Assembly (NCBI GenBank): GCA_045597845.1
Contig: JAZLKZ010000063.1
Coordinates: 1-64,000 of the forward strand
Length of the DNA: 64,000 nucleotides
Direction: 5' to 3'
Origin: Colimorpha sp045597845
Lineage (GTDB): Bacteria; Bacteroidota; Bacteroidia; Bacteroidales; P3
Part shown: one piece after another, positions 1-9,000 of the stretch
Numbering within the stretch: the first letter of the stretch is position 1
How the letters are laid out: each line of letters opens with the position of its first letter
Notes under the pieces: generated by a model
Told to the model about the DNA's origin: nothing
Databases searched by the model: none
What the model saw: only the letters and a program-made list of their open reading frames with translations
Position numbers and translations under genes: made by a program

Positions 1-42
1 AAAAAAACGTAATTTTGCATTTTCAAAACTTTCATAAATTCA

Positions 43-171
43 ATGAAAAGAACATTTTTGTTGACACTTATGTTGTTGGCGGTCCTGTTGGCAGCCTCTT
101 GCCAGAAAGAAGAACAGGGTCGCATCCTCACCGCCACCATCTGCTTCGGCACGATTAAGCAAGACCTTTGA
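43..171 (+). pseudogene. truncated lipoprotein leader, copy of the 516-2138 gene
   Basis: A 42-codon frame starts like the lipoprotein at 516-2138: a signal peptide, a lipobox ending in ASC, then QKEE, a one-residue difference and RILTATI. About 33 residues align closely with that gene's N-terminus. The frame then runs into an unrelated stretch (CFGTIKQDL) and stops. The body of the protein is missing, so this is best read as a remnant of a duplicated lipoprotein gene. It could still make a short lipopeptide, but nothing shows that it is used. The copy is followed by a small-protein gene at 216, the same pairing that is seen decayed after the full-length copy (2168-2251). Confidence 0.6.
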
Positions 172-215
172 TGAAGCAATTTTTTGTGAAACAAAAAAAC
201 AATTCCATACACACA

Positions 216-428
216 ATGAAAAAGCAATATGTGACGCCGATGCTGAAGGTGGTGCAGTTTCAGATGGAACGCGGATTTGTCAATTCCGCCTTCAACCGCT
301 GCGCCGAGCAGTTCATTATGGAAAGCATTGACGAAGAGTTTCGTGCCGAACGTTTCAATTACAACGACTGGAACGCCCCCTCTACCGACGACGATCAGTT
401 CAAATACAACGATTGGGGCACCCTTTAA
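216..428 (+). CDS. small acidic protein with MKKxYxxP start, unknown function
   Basis: A 70-residue protein of no function known to me. It begins MKKQYVTP, a start common in small Bacteroidales proteins, followed by a conserved-looking block GFVNSAF. The C-terminal half is acidic and carries a direct repeat, FNYNDW and FKYNDW, separated by a run with three aspartates. There is no classical signal peptide or membrane segment. The frame is open further upstream (TTG at 168, ATG at 171), but ATG 216 is chosen because the decayed second copy at 2168 starts at the same MKKQY. That copy keeps ME-GFVNSAFN, which supports this as a real conserved gene, paired with the lipoprotein family. Confidence 0.6.
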   Translation: MKKQYVTPMLKVVQFQMERGFVNSAFNRCAEQFIMESIDEEFRAERFNYNDWNAPSTDDDQFKYNDWGTL

Positions 429-515
429 TTTCCTCACATCCCATCTATATCTAAATAACTATAAATCATCCTTCCATCTGATTATTTATTCATTTGAACA
501 TCTGACAATCTTTTT

Positions 516-2138
516 ATGAAAAAAACATTTTTGTTGGCAATTGCTGCTTTGGGCACCATAATGGTTACCTCTTGTCAGAAAGAGGAGGTGGGCCGCATTC
601 TTACCGCCACCATCGAACAATACGAACACAACGCCAAGGCCTACATCAATAGCGATAACTACGCTTGTTGGGAAGATGGCGACTTTGTGAAAATCAACAA
701 TACCCAGTGTACCATCCGTTTCGAAAACGGCACCCAAGGGGCCGCCAATACCGCCATTATCGATGGCAGCGATAGACTGACGGGGCAAGACCTCTTGGCT
801 TTCTACCCAGCCAACATTGTGCACGGAATGAGTTCCACTGGCGGTACGGTTAAACTGCCCCACATACAGACCTACCACGAGAATGCCAACGGCTATCAGG
901 TCATCGACAACCCTATGGCCGCCTGCTGTCCAGCGGAGGACAACGAACTGAAATTCCGCAACCTCTGCGCACTGCTCAAGGTGACCCTGCAGGGCAATAC
1001 CAGCGTCAAAGCCATCCAGGTAAAGGGCATCGACGACCAGATGCTGTGGGGCGAGGCGCAACTGAGGCTGAACAGTCAAGGTCTGCCGATGCTCGAAGAA
1101 TTCACTGGAGGCTCCAACAGCGTGGTGCTCAACTTTGGCGATGCCGTCGCCATCGATGGCAGCAAAAGCTTCTACATCGTGATGCCCGCCAAGAGTGATT
1201 TCAAACATCTTACCATTGCTGTGATCACCACCGACGGGAGTGACCACTATGCGTTCCACTGCAAGACCAGCCTGCTGGGTAAGTCGCTCTCGCGCAACCA
1301 GATTGGCGCCATCCGCTACACTCCCAACGGCAATGAGGACGAGGACTTCTTCCCCGACTGGATGATACGCTACACCGCAACGGAGCGAGTGTCCCCTAAT
1401 TCTGATCATACCACTTTCGGCAATGCGGCCTACGTAAACGATAATTCATCATTTGCGAATGGTAGCGGAATACTCCTCTTCAATGGTCCCTTGATTGAGA
1501 TAGAGTCGTTTGCGTTTGAAGGGAACAGTAGTCTCACCGGCATCACCTTGCCCGAAGGAGTGAATGAGATATGGACAAATGCGTTTAGGGACTGCATCAA
1601 TCTCAGCAGCATCACTTTGCCGAAGTGGTTGGCTTGGATAGGTGGTTCTGCGTTTTATGGTTGCACCAGCCTCAGCAGTATTGAGTTGCCCGAAGGGGTG
1701 ACCGATATATCACTAAATGCGTTTGAGAACTGCAGCAGCCTCAGGAGCATAAATTGGCCTGCAGGGGCGTCCGAGATAGCGGACTATACGTTTCGTGGTT
1801 GCAGCAACCTCTGCAGCATTGAGTTGCCCGAAACTCTGAATTCGATAGGGGCTCAAGCGTTTAGATCGTGCAGTAGCCTCAGCAACATTGAGTTGCCAGA
1901 GGGGGTAACTACGATAGGGAATCGGGTGTTTGAGCAATGTTACAATTTGACCACTGTCTATGTGAAAAGATGGTTTCCTGGTACGGAAGAGCCTATTACC
2001 CAAATCGGTATCGACATGTTTTTCAGATGTGATGCATTAGAAAGTATTTTTGTGCCAGCAGGAGCGGTGGACACATATAGGGAAGCCGAAGTCTGGCACT
2101 ATTATGAGCCCTATATCCAAGCGAATCCCGCTCAATGA
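516..2138 (+). CDS. BspA-like leucine-rich repeat surface lipoprotein
   Basis: A 540-residue lipoprotein. The signal peptide ends in a lipobox (VTSC), and the Cys is followed by QKEE, an acidic stretch like the signal that sends Bacteroidota lipoproteins to the cell surface. Residues about 30-280 form a domain reminiscent of fimbrillin-like proteins (moderate guess). From about residue 328 to 520 there are roughly eight LRR_5/BspA-type repeats of about 23 residues, with the pattern F-x-x-C-x-x-L-x-x-I-x-L-P-x-x-x-x-x-I. Such proteins usually mediate adhesion to host or other cells; the ligand cannot be told. A truncated copy of its leader lies at 43-171 and a decayed small-protein gene follows at 2168. 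Confidence 0.85.
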   Translation: MKKTFLLAIAALGTIMVTSCQKEEVGRILTATIEQYEHNAKAYINSDNYACWEDGDFVKINNTQCTIRFENGTQGAANTAIIDGSDRLTGQDLLAFYPANIVHGMSSTGGTVKLPHIQTYHENANGYQVIDNPMAACCPAEDNELKFRNLCALLKVTLQGNTSVKAIQVKGIDDQMLWGEAQLRLNSQGLPMLEEFTGGSNSVVLNFGDAVAIDGSKSFYIVMPAKSDFKHLTIAVITTDGSDHYAFHCKTSLLGKSLSRNQIGAIRYTPNGNEDEDFFPDWMIRYTATERVSPNSDHTTFGNAAYVNDNSSFANGSGILLFNGPLIEIESFAFEGNSSLTGITLPEGVNEIWTNAFRDCINLSSITLPKWLAWIGGSAFYGCTSLSSIELPEGVTDISLNAFENCSSLRSINWPAGASEIADYTFRGCSNLCSIELPETLNSIGAQAFRSCSSLSNIELPEGVTTIGNRVFEQCYNLTTVYVKRWFPGTEEPITQIGIDMFFRCDALESIFVPAGAVDTYREAEVWHYYEPYIQANPAQ

Positions 2139-2167
2139 CCTGTCTTTTTACCGAAAAATATTGCGTT

Positions 2168-2251
2168 ATGAAAAAGCAATATCTTTCTCCTGCGCAGAAA
2201 GTGGTTGCCTCCTAGATGGAATGCGGTTTTGTCAACTCCGCTTTCAATTGA
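2168..2251 (+). pseudogene. decayed copy of the small MKKQY protein
   Basis: The frame reads MKKQYLSPAQKVVAS, then an in-frame TAG at 2213, then MECGFVNSAFN and a TGA at 2249. This matches the intact protein at 216-428 (MKKQYVTPMLKVVQFQ, MERGFVNSAFN) residue by residue on both sides of the stop. The similarity fades after the second stop. It is therefore a broken second copy, placed 30 bases after the leucine-rich lipoprotein, and shows that a lipoprotein plus small-protein unit was duplicated here. Confidence 0.8.
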
Positions 2252-2287
2252 TGCCCGATTGTGTGAATGTAGTGCCGATAGTGGAAA

Positions 2288-2473
2288 TTACTGCTTGCTT
2301 CTGTTTTGTTTGTCAAGCATAAGCGCAGATGCTATAAGTCCTAATGTTGCAATGATTTGGGATAGGTATATGATGCCTTTGTTGTCGCTTACGATTCCAA
2401 CGACTACGAGGACTACTACAATAATTACTCCAGCCCAAATGATTCTGGTTTTTGCATTTGTTTTGTTTCTCAT
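2288..2473 (-). CDS. small two-helix membrane protein
   Basis: A 61-residue frame with a basic start (MRNKTNAKTR), a very hydrophobic helix at about residues 11-28 rich in V and I, a short loop (SDNKG), a second hydrophobic helix at about 34-52, and a charged tail. The charge pattern and the two clean membrane segments support a real gene, although it is short and I recognise no family. It stands alone between the lipoprotein region and the S8 protease. Confidence 0.45.
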   Translation of the reverse strand: MRNKTNAKTRIIWAGVIIVVVLVVVGIVSDNKGIIYLSQIIATLGLIASALMLDKQNRSKQ

Positions 2474-2549
2474 AGAATTTATTTTGTGATGATTGTTTTT
2501 AAATAAGACGGTCGGGTGTGTTTGAGAGAATAATCTTATGCATTGAAAT

Positions 2550-4169
2550 CTATCTTCTGACCATTTTCAGTGAGCGGATACCTTTCTCGGATGTGATTTG
2601 GATAAGGTAGAAACCTTTCGGAAGACTGTTTAATGCCGTTTGTAAAGTGCTATTCCCATAGCGGTCGTGGATGATGGTTCGTCCCATTGCGTCAAACAGG
2701 GAAACGACTGCATTATTGTCATCTACAAAAAGTTGTACCATTCCGTGCGATGGATTGGGGTAGAGGGAACAATGCAATTCATCAACTGTTGTGAGGGAAA
2801 CATTCGTGCCTTCCAAGGCTTTTCCAAAATCAGGGATGCCGTAGCCGTAATGGTTGTTGGGTGCGTTGGCGTGGTCGCCCCAGCTGCGAACGCTGTCTCT
2901 AAGTTGGGCTGGCGTCCAGTCGGGATATTTCTGCCAGAGACATGCCATCATGCCAGCGGCAATGGGACAAGAAAATGAAGTCCCGTTCAAACTTTGAATG
3001 CCGTTTGCAACCGATGCAGTCCTCACGTCCATACCCATGGCGCAGATGTCTGGTTTGATGCGGTTGTCGTAGGTTGGACCTTGGGAAGAAAAATAGGCAT
3101 ATTCACCGTATTCATCTACGGCGCCGATGGTCAATACAGCTTCAGCGTCGGCAGGGATATTTAGGTGCTGCGGAATTGAGTTTCCGTCGTTACCTGCCGA
3201 ATTGACAACCAGCATGCCTTTGTTGGAGGCGATTGCTGCGGCTTGTGACATGGGGGTTCTGGAACCATTCATCATGAAAGGGGTGATGTCAAACTCCGAA
3301 TTGTCGAAAAAATAGTATCCCAACGAGGTACTCACAATATCCGCGCCCATGCTGTCGAGATACTCAACGGCGGCAATCCAGTTGTATTCTTCCAAGGGTG
3401 ACTCGTGGATCATGTCTTCGGTGCGGCAGAGAATGTAGGAGGCTTTTGGGGCTGTGCCGACATAGCATCCTGGAATGTAGGCGGCAAGGTTCGAGAGTAC
3501 GCTTGTGCCATGGTCGTGAAGGTCGAAAGTGTCGGTGAGATGTGGCCATACAAAATCTCTGCGAGCTATGAGCCTGCCATCGTTGCGCAGGGAATCGAAT
3601 AGTACCAATGTGTCTATTCCAGGAAATCCTACATCGCATACTCCAATCAGCATTCCTTCACCTTGGAATCCCTCGCGATGCAATCCAATGCCGTTGAGCT
3701 GGGCGATTTGTCGGATCCCCAATCCGTAATAGGACTCGCTGTAAAGGCTGTCGTAGGTGGGTATGGGCATTCTCCATCCTGAATTGAAACTGCCGCCAAA
3801 CAGAAAAGGCTCTTCGATGCAGTAGCAAGTTGCTTCCGCAACGAACGGGAATTGACTCCAGTCTGAAATGTTGCTGTCGGCGTCCACCGAGGCGCAGTTC
3901 TTCCATTTTGAGTAGTTGCGCACCACAAATCCGGCATCCTTCAATTGCTGGAGGTAGGCGGGATTGACTGGCAGGTCGAGGCTGTCGATGTTAATGTTTT
4001 GCCGAGTACGGCGTTCCAAGGCTCTTGTGCTCAGGTATTCCGAAGGATTGTCGAGGGTGTAGCCCGAACCGTTTTTGTCGGTGAAGTGCACTACATATTT
4101 GTAGGTCTGTTGAGCCATTGCAGAACAGCATAAAAGGAGTATCGCTAAAGTAAGGGTCGCTTTTTTCAT
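2550..4169 (-). CDS. S8 family serine peptidase (subtilisin-like), type IX secreted
   Basis: A 539-residue secreted protease. A signal peptide (residues 1-19, ending SAMAQ) is followed by a region resembling a propeptide and then the subtilase domain. The triad is visible: Asp179 in GVCDVG, His220 in DHGTSV, Ser398 in NGTSFSCP, with the oxyanion Asn in NSAGNDG. The last 75 residues form a type A sorting domain of the type IX secretion system (LYPNPSHG start, LPKGFYLIQI, basic end), so the enzyme is expected to cross the outer membrane and be anchored or released. The C10 protease gene lies just upstream in the same direction, but a terminator separates them. Confidence 0.92.
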   Translation of the reverse strand: MKKATLTLAILLLCCSAMAQQTYKYVVHFTDKNGSGYTLDNPSEYLSTRALERRTRQNINIDSLDLPVNPAYLQQLKDAGFVVRNYSKWKNCASVDADSNISDWSQFPFVAEATCYCIEEPFLFGGSFNSGWRMPIPTYDSLYSESYYGLGIRQIAQLNGIGLHREGFQGEGMLIGVCDVGFPGIDTLVLFDSLRNDGRLIARRDFVWPHLTDTFDLHDHGTSVLSNLAAYIPGCYVGTAPKASYILCRTEDMIHESPLEEYNWIAAVEYLDSMGADIVSTSLGYYFFDNSEFDITPFMMNGSRTPMSQAAAIASNKGMLVVNSAGNDGNSIPQHLNIPADAEAVLTIGAVDEYGEYAYFSSQGPTYDNRIKPDICAMGMDVRTASVANGIQSLNGTSFSCPIAAGMMACLWQKYPDWTPAQLRDSVRSWGDHANAPNNHYGYGIPDFGKALEGTNVSLTTVDELHCSLYPNPSHGMVQLFVDDNNAVVSLFDAMGRTIIHDRYGNSTLQTALNSLPKGFYLIQITSEKGIRSLKMVRR

Positions 4170-4178
4170 GCTATAATG

Positions 4179-4203
4179 AAAAAGGGAAGCTTAATTGCTT
4201 CCC
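4179..4203 (-). terminator. terminator after the C10 protease gene
   Basis: On the minus strand GGGAAGC and GCTTCCC form a perfect 7-bp stem with a 6-base loop, followed by TTTTTC. It lies between the stop of the C10 protease and the start of the S8 protease, which suggests that the two are separate transcripts. Confidence 0.75.
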
Positions 4204-4210
4204 TGATAGT

Positions 4211-5995
4211 TTACCAGATGACAATTTTTTGTGTCGTGCTGTCGGCTTTTACAATATAGATGCCTTTCGAGGGAATCGTGAATGTGCAACTGCTGCCATG
4301 GGCTTTGTTAACCATGCGCCCCATTATGTCACAGACGAACATATCTACAGGTCTGTTGGCTGTAATGCTGACACTGAGTCCCTGTGTGGCAATGTCGATG
4401 GTGGGGGCGTTGTCGATGGTGGGTACGGCAATGTTGCCGTAGCAGACGGTTGCCGTGTTCGCTGCTTCGAATTCCGCCACGGGCATCATGTGGTTGGTAT
4501 CTTTGCCGCTCATTACCACGGCGCGGTAGCATCCTTCGCCAACCTCCAATGAAGAGTAATAGGTTTCGGCGAGTGTTCCGCCTACTTGGCTGTAGCCTAA
4601 TTCGGGAGTCTTTACCCAACCGATAAAGGTACTGTCTGCCGCATAGCAAGCAATGCCTACGTAGCCATTAAAGGCGGAGTCGCCGTCGTTGGCGACGGCA
4701 AAACTGTATCGCAATGGGGTAGTGGGATTGTTGGCAAAATCATTCATGGTGGAAATCGATAGCTCTTCGCTCATTTTCAAATGGCTCCAAGCCGGCTCCA
4801 ATCCAATGATTGCCCCTTGTCTGTCGTTGAAAGTGCCAGCTTGTGTGCCGTTGGGATTCAGCGCCGAGATGGGGAAATATCCGTTGCATGATCCGCCCCA
4901 GCCCCAGTTTACATGGAATTCGCCTGCTCCGTTGTATCCGTCAAATACGAAAGCGTGTCCCGAGATGCATGCACCAGTCTCGTCAAACTCGAATCCACCG
5001 TAGGGAATTGGGTGCCCAGAAGTGAGCGTCTCTTTCAGCATTTCAACCCACACGCTGTCGTCGTATTCTTGCCGCAAGGCTGCCTCTTCCCAACGGTAGT
5101 TGAAATAATGAGGAATGGCATTCTCTGAGGCAATCTCAGTCGAAAGACCCAACGATGGGTCGAATGTCACGTTTTCATTCAGCATGTAGGCACCGCTTCC
5201 GTTGGCGCTGTAGTTCATGTCCAATGCCACACCTACATGGTAGAGTAACGTTGCGGTGGCATTTATGCCGCCTGCGCTGGTGCGTGAGCTGATGTAGTTG
5301 GGCATCGAGTCCCATTCATAGACGGTGTTGCCGAAATCGGCGCTCAATGTGCCGAAATTCCATGAAGGATTGGCGACAGAACCTTCGTATGTGTAAGAAT
5401 GAGAACCGTAGCCGTGTGCAGGATAGCCCCATTTGTACATTATCTGTCCGATGGCGGTTGCCAGACATCCCGTAGGCGTGTGATCCCTGGTGCGGGAGTC
5501 GATGGGGCAGAGGTTGTTGTATTGGGGAGATTGGTTCCATTTGCAAGTGAGCAACGGCTCTACAGAATAATCAGACTTGGCGGCGATGGGATCTCCATTG
5601 ATGAGCGCCGTCCACATTTGCTGAGCCTGTGCGTCGGCGGTACGTTTTTGCGTCTTTGCTGTGCGTATTTCTTGCATGTAGCCGTTTAGCCAGTAGCGTG
5701 CTTCGGGCGACACGTTGGTGGGGTCGAAAGTGTCTTCGTTCGAGAATCCCAAAATCGGCCAAGCGATATCATCTTTTGCAACAATCACAAATCCAGTACC
5801 TTCCTGGGCCACAAAGAGGTACATCTCCTCAAGTCCGGCCGTGACGGAACATTCGGAGAATGAGACGGATGCTTTTGTGCCGGTTTGTTGTTGCCAATAG
5901 TTTGTCGCAACTGTCAAGGCTGTGTTTTGCGAAACGGGTTTTGCCACAACTATTGTAGTAGCCAACAACATCAGACTGAAGAAGATGTTTCTCAT
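4211..5995 (-). CDS. C10 family cysteine peptidase (streptopain-like), type IX secreted
   Basis: A 594-residue secreted protease. After a signal peptide (about residues 1-18) comes a Spi/pro-domain-like region, then the C10 catalytic domain. The nucleophile is Cys177 in TPTGCLATA, and the active-site His is His347 in SGHAFVFDGY, followed by the family's HVNWGWGG stretch. The last 60 residues (QGLSVSI, ending KIVIW) look like a type IX secretion sorting domain. Relatives include streptopain and the interpain and periodontain enzymes of oral Bacteroidales, which degrade host proteins. With the neighbouring S8 protease it forms a small proteolytic patch that would suit an amino-acid-fermenting lifestyle. 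Confidence 0.92.
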   Translation of the reverse strand: MRNIFFSLMLLATTIVVAKPVSQNTALTVATNYWQQQTGTKASVSFSECSVTAGLEEMYLFVAQEGTGFVIVAKDDIAWPILGFSNEDTFDPTNVSPEARYWLNGYMQEIRTAKTQKRTADAQAQQMWTALINGDPIAAKSDYSVEPLLTCKWNQSPQYNNLCPIDSRTRDHTPTGCLATAIGQIMYKWGYPAHGYGSHSYTYEGSVANPSWNFGTLSADFGNTVYEWDSMPNYISSRTSAGGINATATLLYHVGVALDMNYSANGSGAYMLNENVTFDPSLGLSTEIASENAIPHYFNYRWEEAALRQEYDDSVWVEMLKETLTSGHPIPYGGFEFDETGACISGHAFVFDGYNGAGEFHVNWGWGGSCNGYFPISALNPNGTQAGTFNDRQGAIIGLEPAWSHLKMSEELSISTMNDFANNPTTPLRYSFAVANDGDSAFNGYVGIACYAADSTFIGWVKTPELGYSQVGGTLAETYYSSLEVGEGCYRAVVMSGKDTNHMMPVAEFEAANTATVCYGNIAVPTIDNAPTIDIATQGLSVSITANRPVDMFVCDIMGRMVNKAHGSSCTFTIPSKGIYIVKADSTTQKIVIW

Positions 5996-6073
5996 AGGAA
6001 TGGATCTTAATTGTGAAAGGTTATCCCTGATGCTCTGTGGGTGCAGAGAGTCTGGGATATCCTGAGAATTTTT

Positions 6074-9000
6074 TTATTTAAAATATTCTACGCCGCTCTC
6101 AAAGATGCGCTGGTCTTGCTCACCGTAGATGTTGAGGTAGGTGCCGTCGCTGCGACGTTCGCTGTGGGCCATCTTGCCCAAGATACGACCGTCGGCGCTG
6201 GTGATGCCCTCAATGGCCATGTAGGAACCATTCATGTTGAAGTCCTCGTTCATGGTGATGTTGCCGTCGAGATCAACATACTGCGTGGCGACTTGACCGT
6301 TGCGGAACAGTTGGTCGATGTATTCCTTTGGAGCTACAAAGCGACCTTCGCCGTGCGAGATGGGCACCTGGTAGATGCCGCCCAGCGTTGCCTGGCGCAT
6401 CCAAGGCGAAAGTTTGCTGACAACCATCGTGCTGGCAATCTTGCTTTGATGACGGCCAATGGTGTTCATTGTGAGGGTGGGCGCGTTGTCGGCCTGTTCG
6501 CGAATTTCGCCGTAGGGTACGAGACCCAGTTTGATGAGCGCCTGGAATCCGTTGCAGATACCCAACATCAAGCCGTCGCGTTGGTTGAGCAGTTGCATTA
6601 CGGCTTCGCTCACCTTGGCGTTGCGGAACACGCTGGTGATAAACTTGGCGCTGCCTTCGGGTTCGTCGCCTGCCGAGAAACCGCCGGGAATCATCACGAT
6701 TTGTGCGTTGTTGATGGCTTTTGCGTAAGCCTCCACACTTTCGTTAATCTGCTGTGCGTTCTGGTTGCGGAACACGATGGTCTCTACATCAGCGCCTGCA
6801 CGCAGGAAGGCTCTTGCCGAATCGTATTCGCAGTTTGTGCCAGGAAATACGGGGATGAACACCTTGGGTTTGGCGACTTTATGTTTGCAGATGTAGGGAG
6901 AAGTCTGCGCGAAGAGTTGTTGCTTGGGCAATTCCTCTTGGGCTTTGTGGGTGCTGGTGGGGAATACGTTCTCCAACGTACCGGTCCAAGCCTTGAAGGC
7001 TTCTTCCATGCATACCGTTACGCCGTTGTAGCTGAATGCCTCTTCCGCTACTACTACGCCAATCTTCTTGCCGCGGAACAAGGCTTTTTCGCCTGCTGCC
7101 ATTTCCACGACAATGTATCCGTAGTCCTTGCGGGTCAGGTCGTCGAGAGTCAGAACGTTGGCATCGAGTGCGACACCCAGCCTGTTTCCGAATGCCATCT
7201 TGCTGACGGCTTCAATCAGGCCGCCCATCCCCATAACGTAGCTTGAGAGTACCTTGCCACCCGAAATGGTGTCGTAAAGTTGTCTGTATTGTGCCAATGC
7301 GTCCTCGTAGTCGGGCATTCCGTAGGCATCCTTTTTGATGTCGAGCAGATATAGTTCTGAACCAGCTTGCTTCAATTCGGGGGTCACCACGTGGTGGATG
7401 TCGCCTACGCCGACTGCAAAGCTGCAAAGGGTAGGAGGTACATCGATGTTGTTGAAGGTGCCGCTCATGGAGTCCTTGCCACCGATTGCGGGCAGCTTCA
7501 AGCCCATCTGGGCGTTGTAGGCGCCGAGGATGGCACTAAAGGGCTGTCCCCAACGATAGGGATCGTTGCCCAGTTTCTTGAAATATTCCTGGAAGGTAAG
7601 TCTTACCTTGCTGGCATCACCACCTGCTGCGGCAATCTTAGCCACGGAGGTCAATACCGAGTAGGCTGCGCCGTGGAAAGGACTCCAACTGCTCAGATAG
7701 GGGTCGAAACCGTAGCTCATCATTGTGATAGTGTCGCATTTGCCGGTGAGCAAAGGCAACTTGCCAATCATGGTCTGAGTGGGGGTTTGCTGCGTCTTGC
7801 CGCCGAAGGGCATCACAACGCTGCCCGCTCCAATGGTGCTGTCGAACATCTCCACCAAACCTTTCTGCGAACAAACGTTTAGGTCGGAAAGGGTCTTGAT
7901 CCACAATTTCTTGACATCTTGCTCGTTGGCGATATCCAGTCTGCCAAGATCCGGTTTCTGCTCGGGCATCTCAACCTTTATGGTCGTCTCTTGGTGCGCG
8001 CCGTTGGTGTCGATGAAGCGGCGGCTGAGGTTCACAACCTCTTTGCCTCTCCAACTGATGACCATTCTCGGTTCCTCGGTAACGGTGGCAACTACCACAG
8101 CCTCAAGGTTCTCTTCGTCGGCATATTGCAACATCTGATCCACATCCTTGGGATCCACAACGATGGCCATACGCTCTTGCGATTCGCTGATGGCGAGTTC
8201 GGTGCCGTCCAAACCGGCATATTTCTTGGGAACCTTGTCGAGGTTGATTTGCAAGCCGTCGGCCAATTCGCCGATAGCCACGCTCACGCCACCAGCGCCA
8301 AAGTCGTTGCATTTCTTGATGAGCGAGGATACCTCTTCTCTGCGGAACATACGCTGCAGCTTGCGTTCCGTGGGTGCGTTGCCCTTCTGTACCTCAGCGC
8401 CACAGGTACTGAGCGATGCGGTGTTGTGCGATTTGGAAGCACCCGTAGCACCGCCACAACCGTCGCGACCCGTGCGTCCACCCAGCAGGATGATGACGTC
8501 GCCGGGGTCGGAGGTCATACGTTTCACCTGACGTCTCGGAGCGGCTGCTATCACGGCGCCAATCTCCATGCGTTTGGCCACATAGTCGGGGTGGTAGATT
8601 TCGTTCACCAAACCCGTTGCCAGACCAATCTGGTTGCCGTAGCTGCTGTAGCCGTGGGCTGCTGTGGTGACGATTTTGCGTTGGGGCAACTTGCCCTCGA
8701 TGGTCTCGTTCAAAGGACGTGTTGGGTCGGCGGCTCCCGTCACACGCATAGCCTGATAAACATAGGTACGTCCCGAAAGCGGGTCGCGGATGGCGCCGCC
8801 CAAACAGGTCGCAGCACCGCCGAAAGGCTCAATTTCCGTGGGATGGTTGTGTGTTTCGTTCTTGAAGTTCACCAACCATTCCTCTTCCTTGCCGTCAATC
8901 ACAACGGGCACCACGATGCTGCAGGCGTTGATTTCGTCGCTGATTTCTTGGTCGTCCAGCAAGCCCATCTTGCGGATTCGCTTGGCAGCCAAAGTACCCA

